From Bacteroides sp. (lineage in GTDB: Bacteria > Bacteroidota > Bacteroidia > Bacteroidales > Bacteroidaceae): a stretch of DNA of 64,000 nt. Location: contig JAFUNS010000008.1 of assembly GCA_017472925.1 (NCBI GenBank), positions 31,119 through 95,118 of the forward strand, written 5' to 3'. Positions 62,050-64,000 of this stretch are shown here, one piece after another (position 1 is the first letter of the stretch; every line of letters starts with the position of its first letter). The notes under the pieces were generated by a model. The model was not told the DNA's origin. It did no database searches and was given only the letters and a program-made list of their open reading frames with translations. Made by a program: the position numbers and the translations under genes.

Positions 62050-63462
62050 ATGGAAGCAGTTTTCAGTTACATTATCAGTTTGGGTGCAGCTGTAATGATG
62101 CCTATTATCTTTACGATTTTAGGTGTTTGTATCGGTATTAAATTCAGCAAAGCGTTGAAGAGCGGTTTGTTGGTAGGTGTCGGTTTTGTAGGCTTGTCGG
62201 TAGTTACCGCTTTGCTTACCAGCAGCCTTGGCCCGGCTTTAAGTCAAGTAGTAGAAATTTATGGCCTCCAACTGAAAGTATTCGATATGGGATGGCCTGC
62301 TGCAGCAGCCGTAGCCTATAACACTTCAGTAGGCGCCTTCATTATTCCTGTATGTTTAGGTGTAAACATCTTGATGTTGTTGACCAAGACCACTCGTACC
62401 GTAAACATCGACCTTTGGAACTATTGGCACTTCGCTTTTATCGGAGCCATCGTTTACTTTGCATCCGATAGCATTCTCTGGGGTTTCTTTGCTGCTATCA
62501 TCTGCTACATCATCACGTTGATTATGGCAGACTATACCGCAGAAAAATTCCAAGGTTTCTATGCCAATATGGAAGGTATCTCTATACCTCAACCTTTCTG
62601 CCAAGGATTCGTTCCATTCGCAATTATTATTAACAAAGTGTTGGACAAGATTCCTGGTTTTGACAAGTTGAACATCGACGCAGAAGGTATGAAGAAGAAG
62701 TTCGGTTTGTTAGGCGAACCTTTGTTCTTAGGTATTTTGGTAGGATGTGGCATTGGTATTTTGTCTTGTAAAGACACCACTGAAATGGTCGACAAGATTC
62801 CTAACATCTTGGGCTTAGGTATCAAGATGGGTGCCGTAATGGAATTGATTCCACGTATTACAGGTCTTTTCATCGAAGGTTTGAAACCTATTTCTGACGC
62901 AACTCGTGAAATGATTGCCAAGAAGTTCAAGGGTGCTGTTGGTTTGAACATTGGTATGAGCCCTGCATTGGTTATCGGTCATCCAGCTACATTGGTAGTA
63001 TCGTTGCTTTTGATTCCTGTAACATTGTTATTGGCCGTAGTTCTCCCAGGCAATGAATTCCTTCCATTGGCTTCATTGGCGGGTATGTTCTATGTATTCC
63101 CCATGGTATTGCCTATCACTAAGGGTAATGTATTGAAATCATTCCTGATTGGTTTGGTGGTATTGACTATCGGCCTTTACTTCGTTACCGACTTGGCCTC
63201 TTCGTTTACACAAGCAGCTAACGATGCCTATGCATTGACCGTTGCCAAGGGTAGTCCTGACGGTGCCTTGAAGATTCCTGATGGATTTGAAGGTGGTGCA
63301 CTCGACTTTGCATCCAGCCCATTTGCATGGATTATCTTCCACTTGACTCATACATTCAAATGGATTGGTTCAGGCATTTTGGTATTGGTAACTCTTTTCT
63401 TGATGGTTTTGAATCGTCGTGCTATCATCAAGTTTCAGAAAGCAGCAAAGAATGAACAATAA
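62050..63462 (+). CDS. GatC-like PTS EIIC-family membrane transporter
   Basis: A 470-residue inner-membrane protein with about 11-12 membrane segments, homologous to the galactitol PTS permease EIIC (GatC). Conserved blocks include GVGFVGLSVV, VFDMGWPAAAAVAYNTSVGA, LTKTTRTVNIDLWNYWHFAF, EGISIPQPFCQGF, KKKFGLLGEPLFLG and the NIGMSPALVIGHPA region. PTS permeases need EIIA/EIIB, EI and HPr. None is in the window, and Bacteroidetes usually lack the general PTS, so this is probably a non-phosphorylating carrier. It is followed 23 bases later by kduI, which suggests its substrate is a pectin-derived ketouronate rather than galactitol. Confidence 0.88.
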   Translation: MEAVFSYIISLGAAVMMPIIFTILGVCIGIKFSKALKSGLLVGVGFVGLSVVTALLTSSLGPALSQVVEIYGLQLKVFDMGWPAAAAVAYNTSVGAFIIPVCLGVNILMLLTKTTRTVNIDLWNYWHFAFIGAIVYFASDSILWGFFAAIICYIITLIMADYTAEKFQGFYANMEGISIPQPFCQGFVPFAIIINKVLDKIPGFDKLNIDAEGMKKKFGLLGEPLFLGILVGCGIGILSCKDTTEMVDKIPNILGLGIKMGAVMELIPRITGLFIEGLKPISDATREMIAKKFKGAVGLNIGMSPALVIGHPATLVVSLLLIPVTLLLAVVLPGNEFLPLASLAGMFYVFPMVLPITKGNVLKSFLIGLVVLTIGLYFVTDLASSFTQAANDAYALTVAKGSPDGALKIPDGFEGGALDFASSPFAWIIFHLTHTFKWIGSGILVLVTLFLMVLNRRAIIKFQKAAKNEQ

Positions 63463-63485
63463 TAACAACTAAAAAATAAAAAGAC

Positions 63486-64000
63486 ATGAAAAAATTAGCT
63501 ATTGCAATGATGATGGGATTTGCCGCATTCTCGGCTAACGCCCAAGTGAACTACAAAGTTCAAACCGCTTGCCATCCGCAAGATGTAAAACATTACGATA
63601 CTGAACGTTTGCGCGAATCGTTCTTGATGGAAAAAGTGATGGCTCCAGACGAAATCAATGTAACTTATACATTGTACGATCGTTTGATTTTTGGTGGTGC
63701 CATGCCAGTAAACAAGGTGTTGAAGTTGGAAGCTTTTGATGAATTGAAGGCTGAACACTTCCTCGACAGACGTGAATTGGGTGTTATCAACGTAGGTGGC
63801 GACGGTGTTGTTACTGTTGACGGCAAGGAATATCCGATGAAGTTTAAGGAAGGTCTTTATGTAGGCTGTGGCAAGAAAGAAGTAACTTTCAAGAGCAACG
63901 ACCCTGCTAATCCTGCTAAGTTCTACATCAACTCTACTCCTGCATACAAGGAATATGTTACTCAGTTGATTACTACTGACAAGAAGGCTGATCCTAAGAA
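63486..64000 (+). CDS. kduI: KduI-like 5-keto-4-deoxyuronate isomerase with signal peptide (3' end beyond the window)
   Basis: The first 171 residues of a cupin isomerase that converts 5-keto-4-deoxyuronate (DKI) to 2,5-diketo-3-deoxygluconate (DKII). KduI signatures are clear: [50 protein letters not shown] and [12 protein letters not shown]. Full KduI is ~280 residues, so about 100 are beyond the window, including the metal-binding His motif. The first 20 residues, [20 protein letters not shown], are a textbook Sec signal peptide placed before the point where E. coli KduI begins, so this copy appears exported. It lies in an operon with the gatC-like gene. Confidence 0.88.
   Translation, partial: MKKLAIAMMMGFAAFSANAQVNYKVQTACHPQDVKHYDTERLRESFLMEKVMAPDEINVTYTLYDRLIFGGAMPVNKVLKLEAFDELKAEHFLDRRELGVINVGGDGVVTVDGKEYPMKFKEGLYVGCGKKEVTFKSNDPANPAKFYINSTPAYKEYVTQLITTDKKADPK

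Noticed and set aside
1-64000. tRNA, rRNA, CRISPR arrays and complete insertion sequences
   Set aside because: I looked in the intergenic gaps and saw no cloverleaf-like sequence, no repeat-spacer pattern and no intact transposase.

Overview
The window comes from a Bacteroidales genome, probably a gut Bacteroidaceae or Prevotellaceae member. Evidence: two SusC/SusD pairs, a one-protein hybrid two-component sensor, gldH, Bacteroidetes-type -7 boxes (TAnnTTTG) in front of most transcription units, AT-rich leaders without Shine-Dalgarno sequences, and lipoproteins with Bacteroides-style export tails. Genus and species cannot be fixed from what is visible.

Layout. (1) 1-15.8 kb is mostly housekeeping: the end of an unknown His/Gly-tailed protein, an OmpA-family porin-like protein, a secreted phospholipase D-family enzyme, holB, a PSP1/RicT protein and gldH. 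Convergent to these is the cell-shape cluster mreB-mreC-mreD-mrdA-rodA with purH upstream, followed by a PiT phosphate transporter with a PhoU-like tail. (2) 15.8-21.5 kb holds a beta-propeller lipoprotein, a membrane-anchored TPR/HTH regulator and a divergent outer-membrane beta-barrel receptor. (3) 21.5-64 kb is a large pectin utilisation locus.

The pectin locus has several transcription units. A tight five-gene minus-strand operon (33954 down to 21585) encodes a PL10-like lyase, a PL10-esterase fusion, a CE12-CE8 fusion, the hybrid sensor/regulator and a DPP IV-like peptidase. A plus-strand KdgF-type cupin lipoprotein lies next to it. Two further minus-strand units encode a CE8-like lipoprotein with an 841-residue beta-helix protein, and a 1223-residue protein with LamG and a predicted helical toroid. 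Two divergent SusC/SusD pairs follow, the second with a surface beta-helix lipoprotein. A minus-strand pair encodes a GH105-CE8 fusion and a PL1 pectate lyase. The window ends with a GatC-like transporter and the start of kduI.

The genes make one coherent pathway. SusCD systems capture and import pectin fragments, and CE8/CE12/other esterases strip methyl and acetyl groups. PL1 and PL10 lyases and GH105 then release 4,5-unsaturated galacturonate. No GH28 polygalacturonase is visible, so the route looks lyase-only.

The most unusual feature is that the next two enzymes both carry export signals. KdgF turns unsaturated uronate into the open-chain keto form and has a lipoprotein signal; KduI isomerises that product and has a Sec signal peptide. 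kduI sits directly behind an orphan PTS EIIC-like GatC transporter with no EIIA/EIIB nearby. I infer that early uronate conversion happens in the periplasm and that GatC imports the resulting ketouronate as a secondary carrier. A second notable feature is a G9 tract in the signal-peptide codons of the hybrid sensor, a possible phase-variation switch for the locus.
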